From assembly GCA_002840715.1 (NCBI GenBank), contig PHBW01000023.1:1-64000 (forward strand): DNA of 64,000 bases, written 5' to 3'. Each line of letters begins with the position of its first letter. The first letter of the stretch is position 1. The position numbers and the translations under genes are program-made. Shown here in pieces: positions 41,144 to 50,420 of the stretch. The notes under the pieces were generated by a model. It worked only from the letters and a program-made list of their open reading frames with translations, was not told where the DNA came from and searched no databases. This DNA is from Chloroflexi bacterium HGW-Chloroflexi-4 (lineage in GTDB: Bacteria; Chloroflexota; Anaerolineae; Anaerolineales; Anaerolineaceae).

Positions 41144-41422
41144 ATGCCTCCGCAATCCACTCAACCTATATTGGATGCCCTCCAGAGATTGGAGGGCAAG
41201 ATCGATTGTCTTGTCGACAAAGTGCAAGAACTGGAGAAAGACGGAGTGAAAAACGAAGCCGTGGGGAAAACCGTTGAAGATCATGAAGAACGAATCCGCA
41301 ATCTTGAAAAGCTTGCACCGGCCATGAAGGTTGTGATCTGGATTGCGGGGGCTCTTGGTTTATCAGTAATCGGTTTGATTTGGGGATTGCTCACCGGCCA
41401 GATCTCACTTGTTTTTGGTTAG
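41144..41422 (+). CDS. XhlA-like haemolysin/holin-associated protein
   Basis: A 92-residue protein: an N-terminal coiled coil (LDALQRLEGKIDCLVDKVQELEKDG and EDHEERIRNLEKL) followed by one C-terminal membrane helix (VVIWIAGALGLSVIGLIWGLL). This layout matches XhlA-type proteins that work with holins at the membrane. It follows the holin candidate by 3 nt. Confidence 0.65.
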   Translation: MPPQSTQPILDALQRLEGKIDCLVDKVQELEKDGVKNEAVGKTVEDHEERIRNLEKLAPAMKVVIWIAGALGLSVIGLIWGLLTGQISLVFG

Positions 41423-41431
41423 GAATCAATT

Positions 41432-42175
41432 ATGCCACTCGATCTGAAAAACCTCAGCGTACAAAATATATCCCAACTGGCATTTGATCTCAAAGTTGAT
41501 GAGATTGAGGTCACTGATGTTGTTTCTCCAGCTGAGGCGCAGCGCCGATCGGATGTTGCTCTAACTGCACTCAAGTTGAAATTTAAGGCAGACCAGGAAG
41601 CGCTGGAGAGATTTGAAGCCGAATCCAAAGTCTATTGGTCCAAAAAAATTGAAGAAAAGTCAGATGAGAAGATTCCACTGCCCGTAAAGCCAAACACATT
41701 TGGATGGGAAGAGGATTTCTTCTTGTTGATGAATCAAGGTTGGCCTTGGCGTGTGGCTGTGTATATTGCCTGGGCAGGAAGCCCAAAAGTTGGACGATGG
41801 CCAAAAACGCAAGAAGATCTCGCAATCAATGTGCTTGGACTCACATCAGACCGGCAGATCAGCGAATGGCGCAAGAACAACCCAGCAATCGATGAAATGA
41901 TCGGCATTATGCAGGCGATGCCGCTTTTGAGTCACCGGCGCGATATTTTTGAAGCCCTGGCTACCAGTGCGAGCGACCCAAGCTCGAAGGGCGCCCAGGA
42001 CCGAAAAACAGCATTGACCATGACTGGTGATTATGTTCCAAGGTTGAAGGTTGAGGATGACCGACCAAAGACCAACGCAAAAGAATATACCGATGAAGAA
42101 CTGGATCAAGCGGCAGCCAGGTTGAAGAAAAAGCTTGGCATCGAACAGGAAGATAAAGAGAAGGACGATGAATAA
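41432..42175 (+). CDS. Terminase small subunit candidate
   Basis: A 247-residue protein next to the large terminase. A helix-turn-helix-like segment lies near 125-150 (WPKTQEDLAINVLGLTSDRQISEWRKNNPAIDEM), resembling DNA-binding domains of small terminases of the phBC6A51 type. The C-terminal tail is highly charged (ARLKKKLGIEQEDKEKDDE). It would recognise the packaging site. It overlaps the large-subunit start by 8 nt. Confidence 0.7.
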   Translation: MPLDLKNLSVQNISQLAFDLKVDEIEVTDVVSPAEAQRRSDVALTALKLKFKADQEALERFEAESKVYWSKKIEEKSDEKIPLPVKPNTFGWEEDFFLLMNQGWPWRVAVYIAWAGSPKVGRWPKTQEDLAINVLGLTSDRQISEWRKNNPAIDEMIGIMQAMPLLSHRRDIFEALATSASDPSSKGAQDRKTALTMTGDYVPRLKVEDDRPKTNAKEYTDEELDQAAARLKKKLGIEQEDKEKDDE

Positions 42176-42656
42176 ATCTCTTCCTAAAGCCAGGGAGTTG
42201 ACCCCTGAAGAAATTGCTGAAGAGAAAGATTTCCGCGAATTGGCGAGAAATCGATATCAGTATTATCGGCATTACATCAATCCGAAATTCAAGGATGGGA
42301 GGCATCACGCCATCCTTGCTTATGAACTTGAGCAAATTGAACTTTTTATTCGGACCAAAGGAAAACAGGGAAATGGTCGGCTAATTGTTGAACTTCCACC
42401 TCAGCATGGAAAAACAACTGACATTGCGAGGATTTTTCCCAGCTGGGTAATTGGTCGGAACCCGAACACCCACGTTGGTATTGTCTCTTACGGCGCCAGT
42501 CTTGCGGACAAGCATTCTGCCGCGGTAAGAGATTATGTGCAGAGTGAAGCATTCAGGAATTTATTCGGAACATACTCGGCAAGCGATGAGCCGGTCATGC
42601 TATCGGATGATTCGGCATCAAGAAGTGACTGGCGGTTTGCAGCTCCACCCACTTGA
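42168..42656 (+). pseudogene. Terminase large subunit, N-terminal ATPase part (frame broken)
   Basis: The first 162 residues of the packaging motor, with Walker A ELPPQHGKTTDIAR near residue 80 and the adjacent WVIGRNPNTHVGIVSYGASLADKH. The frame ends prematurely at a TGA (42654-42656) after SRSDWRFAAPPT, before the Walker B Asp residues, which are in the next frame. The ATG at 42168 has GAGAAGGA upstream; a TTG at 42135 is possible but worse. Confidence 0.75.
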
Positions 42657-43695
42657 CCTATTGATCGTTGATGATCCAACCGCTGACATTGATGAAGGAC
42701 GTTCAGAGATCCACCAGAAAAAGCTGGAAAACTGGTTTGATTCGGTTGCCATTCCCCGTTTAAGTGAGTGGGGTGCCTGCATCATTGACCATACACGATG
42801 GGACCCCAATGACTTAATCGGGCAGATCTTGAAAAGAATGGCCACGGGGGACCCCAATATTGATCAATGGAAGGTTATTTACCTCCCGGTAATGGCTTTG
42901 GAAGAAGATAAGTACCCAGAAACCGAAGAGGAGTTCAAGAATAACCTTTCTCAAGGTTTTTACCTTCCAATGAGATCAGAGGGCGACGCACTAAAACGTA
43001 AACCAGGCCAGGTGCTTTGGCCATGGCGATACAGCCAGGCGTACATCGAAAAAACAAAAGCAACCATCGAGGCTAAAAGCCCCTACACCTTTGCCTCTGT
43101 TTATCAGCAACTTCCAAGACCTTTTACGGGCGGTTTGTTTGATGAAGTTGATATCAAACTCATTGAAGAGGCTGAAGTTGATTGGACCTGGAATTGGGTC
43201 TGCTATATCGATGTTGCGCTTGGAAGAAATAAGCGCAGCGACTTCAATTCAGCCTTGATTGAAGCCTTGACACCAGCTGGTGACATAGTGGCCAGAGACC
43301 TTTTGCGTGTAAGGGAACTCAAAGAGTTTTTGAAACAGCTCAAGGTCAAGATGCTTTTTGAAAGAAATAAAAAGGTTATTTGGGGGCTGGAGGACGTTGC
43401 ATTTCAGAGCCTCGCATTTCAAAATTTTTGGAATGATCCCAAACTGGCAAATGTAAAGATGATGAATTTTGCCGTTCCTGAAGGCTCAAAGGTTGATCGA
43501 GCAACCAATTTAAGCTTGAGAGCCAAAGAGGGTCATTTCAAACTGGTGAAAGGAACAAACCATCATGAAGTTGTTCGACAGTTGATGGAGTTTCCATTTG
43601 CGGCTCATGACGATATTGTGGATTCCGCGAGTGGAGGTCCTTTCATGATCGCTGAATTGACAAAAACAAAACATCTTGAGGCGAAAATATTATGA
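42625..43695 (+). pseudogene. Terminase large subunit, C-terminal part (shifted frame)
   Basis: In the frame one base later, TGGLQLHPLDLLIVDDP supplies the Walker B motif, followed by THxRWDPNDL-type motif DHTRWDPNDLIGQ. The RNase H-like nuclease domain begins WVCYIDVALGRNKRSDFNSALIEAL. The open frame runs back to 42535, but residues before about 42630 are merely the other frame of the N-terminal part. Family alignment from memory suggests about a dozen residues are missing between DW and GG, so a small deletion is likely. The Walker B, nuclease Asp and C-terminus are otherwise intact. Confidence 0.75.
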
Positions 43696-45818
43696 ATTTG
43701 ATTGCGCAATTCAAATCTTGGTCAGAACGAAACGTGCAAAAAGCCGGACAGGTGTTTTCGTTCATTCAAAAATTCCTTACCGTGTCCTGGATGGATACGG
43801 ATTTTCGGACCCTTATTGATAAGGGTTATAAGGCATCGTCTGCAGTTTCAAACTGTGTGAGAGCGCTGGCGTTTTCCTTCCCTGAACCGCAATTAATTGC
43901 ATATAAAGAAACAAAAGAGGGCGAGCAACCGGTTGGGGCAAATGATCCACTGCAAAAGTTGATAAGGCACCCAAACCCGGATATGGGTGAAGCAGAATTT
44001 ATGCAGTTTTTGGTGACTTATTGCTCTTGCGGCGGGAATGTTTACATTTGGAAAGAACGCTCAAAAAATGGAAAGGTTCTTTACCTTTGGCCATTTTCTG
44101 ACAAGGATGTGAAACCAGTGCCAGGCGAAAACCCTCTTGAGGGATTTGTGGCTGGTTATGAGTTTTATTGCGGTGATGGCGGCGAGCCCATTTATTTATC
44201 AAAAAACGATGTGATCCACTGGAAGTGGATGGTTGACCCGGAACAGCCCTGGAAGGGTATTGGCGCCATTGAATTTGCGGCAAGGGATATCCAGAACGAT
44301 ACCGAATCAAGCCGTTACACCTATGCCATGTTCAAAAACAATGCTGTGCCTCCGATCGCGGTTACCACTCCCGAAGGGGATGAACTGGATGATGCTACGG
44401 TCAAACGCCTGCAAAAGCAGTGGTTGAAACGCTACGGCGGAGATAACCAGGGCGTACCTGCTTTTTTGCAAGGCGGGATGACGATTCAAAAGCTCGGCAT
44501 GAATATGCAGGAATTGAATCTTTCTGAGCTCAAGAATGTGCCAGAATCACGGATCTGTGGCGCGTTTGGGGTGCCTCCATCCATTGCGTTGTTATATGTG
44601 GGTTTGAAGCGGTCCGATTATGGCGACGGCATGGCCAGAAAGAGCTACACCGAGACCACTTTGGTTGCTTTATGGCGCAATTGCGCATCCGAGCTGACCT
44701 CATCCCTTTCGGATGAGTTTGGCGGCGGGTATGTGCTGCAATATGCACTTAACCAGGTGAAAGCACTGGCCGAGAACGTCAATGAACTTTGGACAAGGTT
44801 ACTGAGTGCGTTGGATAAAGCTGCCATCACTAGAGCTGAATTCAAAAGGGCTGTTGGACTTAAGGTGCTTCCAAGCGATAACGTGTACCGAACATCGATG
44901 ATCAATGGATGGGAGCCTGCAGGCGAAGCACCGAGCAACCCGAACGTGGCGATTGAGGGCGGCAGTGGTAAGAGCAATGCCAATATGAAGGGGATTCCCG
45001 AAAAAACTGGGACACGTGCCGCGCCCGAAAAGCACTGGCTCGCAACCAAGAGCAATGGTCCTGATGAGTCAAAGAGTGCCAATGCAGTATATGGTCGGGC
45101 GCTGCAGCGGATCAGGGCAACGATGTGGCCAAATATGTCGAAGGATTTGGATGGATATTTTGCGACTTTATCTGATCGGGTGGTAAGCCGAGCGGGTAAA
45201 GCGTTGCAAGGCATGAGCGAACGCAAGGAAGGTCTTCCTCAGATTGATGATCTTCTCACTCAAAAAGATGCGGAAGATCTGAATAAGATGCTTAAGAAGT
45301 GGTTTGTGGCAATAGCCCAGGCAAGTTGGGAAACGATCAACATGAGCATGGGTGTGGATATCGCTTTTGATATGACAGACCCGGCAATAACCAAAATGTT
45401 AGCCACTGCTGGCGGGGATGTAAAAGATATCGTTGAAACAACACGCAACGCTTTGCAGGAAGCGCTGAAATATGGCAATGAAAATGGTTGGTCCATTCAG
45501 CAATTGGTCAAGGGGGATGAAAACCAGGCTGGGATACAGGCAATCGTGGATGAAACCTACAAGGGGAGATCCACCACGATTGCCAGAACCGAGATGGGCA
45601 ATGCACAGAATGCTGTCAGTTCTGAGCGTTACAAGAGCAACGGCGTCAAGCTGGTTGGGATCCTGGATAACGGTGACTCTGATGATGACGACGAATGCAA
45701 GGTTGCCAATGGCCAGGTGTGGACCATTGATTATTTTGAAAGCAATCGTCTTGAGCATCCGAACTGCACCAGGTGCTCATATCCCATTTTTGATGATGTA
45801 ACACCCGATCAGTCATAA
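43692..45818 (+). CDS. Portal protein fused to a MuF-like head morphogenesis domain
   Basis: A 708-residue protein. Residues about 1-400 are an HK97/SPP1-type portal (VYIWKERSKNGKVLYLWPFSDKDVKPV, then the DVIHWKWM motif), the ring through which DNA enters the head. Residues about 590-705 match the phage Mu F/SPP1 gp7 minor head domain: STTIARTEMGNAQNAVSSERY and ECKVANGQVWTIDYFESNRLEHPNCTRCSYPIF. The two are usually separate genes. The ATG overlaps the terminase stop by 4 nt. Confidence 0.88.
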   Translation: MNLIAQFKSWSERNVQKAGQVFSFIQKFLTVSWMDTDFRTLIDKGYKASSAVSNCVRALAFSFPEPQLIAYKETKEGEQPVGANDPLQKLIRHPNPDMGEAEFMQFLVTYCSCGGNVYIWKERSKNGKVLYLWPFSDKDVKPVPGENPLEGFVAGYEFYCGDGGEPIYLSKNDVIHWKWMVDPEQPWKGIGAIEFAARDIQNDTESSRYTYAMFKNNAVPPIAVTTPEGDELDDATVKRLQKQWLKRYGGDNQGVPAFLQGGMTIQKLGMNMQELNLSELKNVPESRICGAFGVPPSIALLYVGLKRSDYGDGMARKSYTETTLVALWRNCASELTSSLSDEFGGGYVLQYALNQVKALAENVNELWTRLLSALDKAAITRAEFKRAVGLKVLPSDNVYRTSMINGWEPAGEAPSNPNVAIEGGSGKSNANMKGIPEKTGTRAAPEKHWLATKSNGPDESKSANAVYGRALQRIRATMWPNMSKDLDGYFATLSDRVVSRAGKALQGMSERKEGLPQIDDLLTQKDAEDLNKMLKKWFVAIAQASWETINMSMGVDIAFDMTDPAITKMLATAGGDVKDIVETTRNALQEALKYGNENGWSIQQLVKGDENQAGIQAIVDETYKGRSTTIARTEMGNAQNAVSSERYKSNGVKLVGILDNGDSDDDDECKVANGQVWTIDYFESNRLEHPNCTRCSYPIFDDVTPDQS

Positions 45819-45837
45819 GGAAGGCTTGAGGAGAATT

Positions 45838-46602
45838 ATGCATAAATCCAAACAGGAAAATCCAGAATTTGAGTCAAAAGGCATCAGCGTAAAAGTTGAT
45901 GAAACCGGCAAAGTATCTGCTGTCATCGCCCAATTGGGGGTTGAGGACCATGATGGCGATATTGTAGAAGCAACCGCATTTAAGAATGGTCAGGAAGTGG
46001 CCATGGTTTGGAGCCATGATTGGAGCCAGCCGGTTGGCAAAGGCGTGATCAAAACGACGCTCACAGAGGCAATCTTTGAAGGTCAATTCTTCATGGATAC
46101 AGATGCCGGTTTGGAAGCTTATAAAACCGTCAAGGCGATGGGTGATCTGCAGGAATGGAGCTGGGGATTTCATACCGTCAAATCGCAGTGGGAAGAAATC
46201 GGGGGTGATCACTGGGTGCGCCATTTATTGGCCACCGAAGTTTATGAAGTTTCTCCGGTGCTTAAGGGCGCCGGTATAGGAACGAGAACGCTGGCAATCA
46301 AATCTCGACAGACGCTCGAAGATCAAATCAAATCTATCGTTGAGGCTGTGGACTTGCTGGGGGAGCGCGTGCGCTCACTCAAAGGGCTGCGGGAGGATGA
46401 AGGACGCGGGATGAGCAACGAGCGGATGAATGAGGTCAAAGAATTGGCCAGAAAACTCAGGGATGCGGCGGAAACGCTCGAGAAATCAATTGTGACCGAA
46501 TCTTCATCTTCTGAAATTGACATAAGAAAAGAATTTCTTAAATTCCAACACTTCAAATTGCACCAAATTGGTGCGGGAAAGGGTAATGATAATGGCAACT
46601 AA
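45838..46602 (+). CDS. HK97-family prohead protease
   Basis: A 254-residue maturation protease. Catalytic His is in MVWSHDWSQPVGKG and catalytic Ser in LQEWSWGFHTV, the pattern of HK97 gp4-type serine proteases. It would cleave scaffold and delta domains during head maturation. The C-terminal 60 residues are a charged helix, possibly acting as scaffold. The ATG at 45838 follows TTGAGGAG. Its end overlaps the capsid gene start. Confidence 0.88.
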   Translation: MHKSKQENPEFESKGISVKVDETGKVSAVIAQLGVEDHDGDIVEATAFKNGQEVAMVWSHDWSQPVGKGVIKTTLTEAIFEGQFFMDTDAGLEAYKTVKAMGDLQEWSWGFHTVKSQWEEIGGDHWVRHLLATEVYEVSPVLKGAGIGTRTLAIKSRQTLEDQIKSIVEAVDLLGERVRSLKGLREDEGRGMSNERMNEVKELARKLRDAAETLEKSIVTESSSSEIDIRKEFLKFQHFKLHQIGAGKGNDNGN

Positions 46603-47818
46603 ATTACAAGAAAAGCAAGGGGAACTGGAAGCCAAAGCAAAGGCTTTGCATGAGATCTTCGAGAAATACCCCGACATGAATATGCCGGAGGATGTGGCAA
46701 AATCGATCAAACCCATGAACGATGAGCTGACCGATCTTGGCAAAGAAGTTGACAGCCTCAAGGCGCTTGAGCAAATCTCACGAAATGCCCAACAGATCCT
46801 TGAAGATGGTGGATCTCGCCAGCCAAGCAGCATGTCATGGCAAAAAGGTCAAAACCAGGCAGGTGAACGTGAAGTCAAAAGCCTTGGCGATCGCATTGTT
46901 GAAAGCAAGGCTTTCAAAGAATATCAAAAAGGATCGGGCCAGGGGCCAGCCGATGAGATCGAAGCCAAAGAATTGTTTGAACGCAAAACCGTGTTTGACT
47001 CTTCAACCGGTTTTGCTCCTCAGGCAGTTCGCACTGGCGTCGTGGTGGATTATGCCCTTCAGAGACCGATGGTCACTGATCTCATCCCTGTGGGTGAGAC
47101 CAATCAGAATGCCATCGTCTACATGGAAGAGACCACCAGCACAAACAACGCTGCCGAAACAGCCGAGAAAAGCGATTCACCTGAATCCGCTTTGGCTTTC
47201 ACCCAGAAAGACAGCTCGGTTCGCGACATCCGCACTTATCTGCCGGTGACCGAAATTGCCCTGGAAGATGCCCCCGGAATGGCCTCCATTATCAACAACC
47301 GCCTTGGGTTGTTTATCCGTATGCGCCGTGAAACCCAGATCATCAGCGGTGATGGCAACGCACCCAACCTGCGTGGTTTGATGAACATCGTCGGCAAACA
47401 AACCCAGGCCAAGGGCGCAGACCCCACTCCGGATGCATTCTATAAAGCCATGACCCTGGTCATGACCGGATCCTATCTGGATCCCTCGGGCATTGTGATT
47501 CACCCGTCTGATTGGGAGCCTATTCGTCTTTTGCGCACCAATGACGGCGTTTATATCTGGGGCAGCCCCTCAGAGGCTGGACCAGAACGCATGTGGGGCT
47601 TGCCAGTGATCAAAACCACCGCCATGACCCAGAACACCGGTCTGGTGGCTGCATTTGACACTGCCATGCAGTTGTTCTTCAAGAAGATGATCAACATCCA
47701 GATCAGCAACAGCCACAGCGATTATTTCATCAAGGGTCAGTTGGCTGTACGCGCCAATGAACGTGTGGCGCTGGTTGTTTATCGCCCAGCCGCTATTTGT
47801 ACGGTGACTGGAATATAG
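46592..47818 (+). CDS. HK97-fold major capsid protein
   Basis: A 408-residue capsid protein. The N-terminal 100 residues are a coiled-coil delta/scaffold region (EKQGELEAKAKALHEIFEKY). The HK97 fold follows: KTVFDSSTGFAPQAVRTGVVVDYALQRPMVTDLIPV, PVTEIALEDAPGMASIINNRLGLFIRMRRETQIISGDG with an N-x-RGL segment, and the C-terminal VRANERVALVVYRPAAICTVTGI. I chose the ATG at 46592, 8 nt after GAAAGGG. Confidence 0.93.
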   Translation: MATKLQEKQGELEAKAKALHEIFEKYPDMNMPEDVAKSIKPMNDELTDLGKEVDSLKALEQISRNAQQILEDGGSRQPSSMSWQKGQNQAGEREVKSLGDRIVESKAFKEYQKGSGQGPADEIEAKELFERKTVFDSSTGFAPQAVRTGVVVDYALQRPMVTDLIPVGETNQNAIVYMEETTSTNNAAETAEKSDSPESALAFTQKDSSVRDIRTYLPVTEIALEDAPGMASIINNRLGLFIRMRRETQIISGDGNAPNLRGLMNIVGKQTQAKGADPTPDAFYKAMTLVMTGSYLDPSGIVIHPSDWEPIRLLRTNDGVYIWGSPSEAGPERMWGLPVIKTTAMTQNTGLVAAFDTAMQLFFKKMINIQISNSHSDYFIKGQLAVRANERVALVVYRPAAICTVTGI

Positions 47819-47866
47819 GATTGGTAATCAGTAATTAGGGATTAGTGATCAGGAAAACCAAAAAGC

Positions 47867-47899
47867 AACCTTGGCAAGGGGTTGACCCTTGTCAAGGTT
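47867..47899. repeat. REP-like hairpin after the capsid gene
   Basis: AACCTTGGCAAGGG (47867-47880) and CCCTTGTCAAGGTT (47886-47899) pair over 14 bp with one G-U and a GTTGA loop. Upstream (47822-47852) lies an AATCAGTAATTAG-type near-tandem repeat. Both look like dispersed chromosomal repeats inside the head operon. Confidence 0.6.
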
Positions 47900-47913
47900 A
47901 GAAAGAAGGAATC

Positions 47914-48741
47914 ATGGGTGAAATTGAAGGTGGTTTGGGGCCCTACGTTAATGCAGGGGTGCCGGTAAACGGTACAGATGAAGTGCAGACGATCACGCCA
48001 TCCGCGGTGCCTGCCAGTGGAACCTTTATGCTCCAGTTTGAAGGTTTCAAAACCGCTTCACTGGCTTATAACGTGAGCGCTGCAGCCATGCAGACGGCAT
48101 TGAATGCGATCAGTTCCATCGGGACAGGCGGCGTTGCTGTCTCACTTGATGGAGGGACCGGCGTTTATACAATCACATTCAGTGGCTCCAATCTGGCAAA
48201 ACGCGCTCAATCAATGATAAGTGTTGTGAACAACACCGTTTTGGATTCAGGTGAAGCTGCCGTGACCTTGACTGTGGCTGAAGGCACCGCTGGAGTGAGC
48301 GGAACAGCTCTTGGCGCCGGTGCGGGTGCGTTGTTGATCGATACGACCAATAAAACACTTTATCAAAACACCGGCACTGCTGCGGCACCTACCTGGAGTT
48401 TGATTGCTTCGGGTATCACTGTTGGATCTGCGGTGGTGAATGCTCTGGTGAAGGGTGTAGCTGCTGGCTATAAGCTTGCCCGTGGTGTGGCCACTATCGA
48501 TGCTGATTCAAAGGATGTTGTCACTGGCCTGACCACCGTGGTTGCAGCAGTTTGCAGTATGGTTGGAGACCCGAGCATGACTCACATGAGTTCATCTGTG
48601 ACGGTTGGGAACCAAACTGGCGCACCGGCAGCCGGATCGATCAGGATCAAGAGTTGGAAGCCGACCGCGGCCAATGACTGCACACCTATCGCAGCGACAA
48701 GTCCGTTTGCGAATGTGAGCTGGATCGCGATCGGAACATAA
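47914..48741 (+). CDS. Head decoration or fibre-like protein candidate
   Basis: A 275-residue Ala/Gly/Thr/Val-rich protein directly after the capsid gene. Its first half (TPSAVPASGTFMLQFEGFKTASLAYNVSAAAMQTAL) looks like a repeated beta-sandwich found in surface proteins. The second half (GSAVVNALVKGVAAGYKLARGVATIDADSKDV) resembles small decoration proteins. A decoration role is the best guess from its place and composition. Confidence 0.55.
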   Translation: MGEIEGGLGPYVNAGVPVNGTDEVQTITPSAVPASGTFMLQFEGFKTASLAYNVSAAAMQTALNAISSIGTGGVAVSLDGGTGVYTITFSGSNLAKRAQSMISVVNNTVLDSGEAAVTLTVAEGTAGVSGTALGAGAGALLIDTTNKTLYQNTGTAAAPTWSLIASGITVGSAVVNALVKGVAAGYKLARGVATIDADSKDVVTGLTTVVAAVCSMVGDPSMTHMSSSVTVGNQTGAPAAGSIRIKSWKPTAANDCTPIAATSPFANVSWIAIGT

Positions 48742-48746
48742 TCTCT

Positions 48747-48805
48747 CGCAAAGTCGCAAAGAACGCAAAGAATTCTCTTAGATGGGGCACAGCGTGCTGT
48801 GCCCC
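48747..48805. repeat. Back-to-back CGCAAAG repeat and GGGGCACAGC palindrome
   Basis: CGCAAAG occurs at 48747, 48755 and 48764 (periods 8 and 9), followed by the palindrome GGGGCACAGC (48784-48793) / GCTGTGCCCC (48796-48805). The palindrome has perfect 10-bp arms. Related copies occur at 37629, 38292 and 38321 (CGCAAAG) and at 8470 (palindrome), so both elements are dispersed. Confidence 0.65.
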
Positions 48806-48823
48806 TACGGAAAGGAAAATGAC

Positions 48824-49102
48824 ATGACCTACAAAGTTACAGAACGGTTATATCGGTCTCGGGATGGGAAAAAGGTTGTGCTTGAGAAAGATGTGAGGGC
48901 ACTCACTTTGATCGCCACACCTGGTGACGAATTGCCAGAAAAACCAACCATTGAAAAGTTGGATACAGGTCAGCCGGAACAAAAGGCTGTCAAATCTGCT
49001 GAAGATAAGAAACTGAAGCAAGGTGAGGATAAAGGGGTAAAACAACCCGCTTTGACCCCAGAACCCCCACCTCCTGACGATCCAGACCACAACGGGGAAT
49101 AA
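48824..49102 (+). CDS. Hypothetical head-region protein
   Basis: A 92-residue protein with a Lys/Glu/Pro-rich C-terminal half (EDKKLKQGEDKGVKQPALTPEPPPPDDPDHNGE) that is probably disordered. The first part (YKVTERLYRSRDGKKVVLEKDVRAL) is short and beta-like. I chose the ATG at 48824 (GGAAAGGA upstream), because the longer frame begins inside the palindromic repeat. Confidence 0.55.
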   Translation: MTYKVTERLYRSRDGKKVVLEKDVRALTLIATPGDELPEKPTIEKLDTGQPEQKAVKSAEDKKLKQGEDKGVKQPALTPEPPPPDDPDHNGE

Positions 49103-49104
49103 TC

Positions 49105-49614
49105 ATGACCCCTTTGTTGACCGCTGCCGAATGCCGTGTGCTTGTGCGCACATCCATGTCTGATGACGATCTTGATGCTGTGATTGCCAGAATAGAAAGA
49201 CTGATCACCAAGCGAATTGGTGCACCTCAAAATGATGAAAACTCAGTGACTATCACAGAAACAGTTGAAGGTGAAGGCGAGCACATTTTTGTGAAGACAC
49301 GATTCTCTGAAATCGTTTCGATCACTGAGGACGGCGCCAGCGTGGATGCGGACGATTATCGCGCCTGGGGCGACTCTGGGATGGTTGAACGCCTGCCTGA
49401 AGGTTATCAGTGGGATGATGTTTGCGTGGTCACTTATAAGCCCGTTGACCAGCGAGATGAGCGCAAGGAAGCCACGATCAACCTGGTAAGGCTATACCTC
49501 GAGCGGACGGCAATGGTCAGCGAGAATGTGGCTGGTGAATATTCGTTTGATGCGCCGGATTGGGATAAAGCCATCAAGCGCGAACTCAAGAATCTTTGTT
49601 TTACCGGAGGCTAA
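49105..49614 (+). CDS. Head-tail connector protein (gp6-like)
   Basis: A 169-residue protein in the connector position. Helices at the N-terminus (TPLLTAAECRVLVRTSMSDDDLDAVIARIERLITKRIG) followed by a beta-rich part and a C-terminal helix fit the HK97 gp6/SPP1 gp15 adaptor fold, which forms the ring under the portal. Assignment is by order and pattern. Confidence 0.65.
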   Translation: MTPLLTAAECRVLVRTSMSDDDLDAVIARIERLITKRIGAPQNDENSVTITETVEGEGEHIFVKTRFSEIVSITEDGASVDADDYRAWGDSGMVERLPEGYQWDDVCVVTYKPVDQRDERKEATINLVRLYLERTAMVSENVAGEYSFDAPDWDKAIKRELKNLCFTGG

Positions 49615-49971
49615 ATGAGCCTTGAAGCGCATATGATCCATTACTGCAAGATCGAACGAACCATCGTTGAGGATGAAAATCCTCTGGGTGGGCCGGGAAC
49701 GCCTACTGTTGTAACAGTTTATGAAGGTATCTGCAGGTTGGTTGAAAAGGCGCAACGGGTCAAGAATGATGAAACTGCAGCCTGGGAAGTGATCACTGTT
49801 TACAAACTAATGCTGCCGCCTGGGTTGATGCTGCAAGATCGCGACAAAGTGGTTAATGTCACACTAGAAGACGGCAAGGTGCTTGAAAATTCTTTTTCAG
49901 TGACCCAAAGAATGACTAGGCGTGGATTGACCGCCAAGTTTATGAGCGTTGATTTGGAGAAAGTGTTATGA
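49615..49971 (+). CDS. Head closure/head-tail joining protein candidate
   Basis: A 118-residue beta-rich protein starting immediately after the connector stop. The order connector, this gene, gp10-like, terminator is the usual siphovirus arrangement, and here this gene would be the stopper that closes the head. The family pattern is weak (YCKIERTIVEDENPLGGPGTPTVVTVYEG). Confidence 0.6.
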   Translation: MSLEAHMIHYCKIERTIVEDENPLGGPGTPTVVTVYEGICRLVEKAQRVKNDETAAWEVITVYKLMLPPGLMLQDRDKVVNVTLEDGKVLENSFSVTQRMTRRGLTAKFMSVDLEKVL

Positions 49972-50420
49972 GCAAACTCTACCGCATGAAGTGGCTGGGT
50001 GACAAAGTAATCAAGTTGGCTGAGAATAAGTTATGCGAGATCCTTGGCGAATATGCTTTGATTGCCGAGGGAGAATCAAAAAAAGAACTGCACAAGGGGC
50101 ACGGTGTAAAAACCGGTTATTTACGCAGGTCTATTCATGCGGCGGATGCGGACTATGCCTTTTCTAAGGATGACACTGGACCTGAAGGAAGCTCACCTGA
50201 GCGCGGCGGTTTGAAGATCAAAGCCAAAAAAGTTGGGAACAAATTTATTGTGCGACTTGGATCCGGTTTAGTTTACGCAATGGCTATCCACCAGGGTTGG
50301 AACTGGCAGCCGGGCGGATTAATTGGTACATTTTCCGGGTATCACTATTTGACCAATGGCGTTGAAAAGGCCAAGGCCAAAAAGAGTCAAATTATTGCAA
50401 GACACCAGGTGAAAGCATGA
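49968..50420 (+). CDS. HK97 gp10-like tail component
   Basis: A 150-residue protein overlapping the previous gene by 4 nt. The segment GHGVKTGYLRRSIHAADADYAFS, followed by a conserved YAMAIHQGWNWQPGGLIG, matches gp10-like neck/tail proteins of HK97-type phages, where an HxG or TGxLRxSI motif recurs. Confidence 0.78.
   Translation: MSKLYRMKWLGDKVIKLAENKLCEILGEYALIAEGESKKELHKGHGVKTGYLRRSIHAADADYAFSKDDTGPEGSSPERGGLKIKAKKVGNKFIVRLGSGLVYAMAIHQGWNWQPGGLIGTFSGYHYLTNGVEKAKAKKSQIIARHQVKA

Noticed and set aside
42535..42630. ATG at 42535 as the start of an independent terminase gene
   Set aside because: The first 30 codons are only the second frame of the N-terminal terminase part and show no family similarity.
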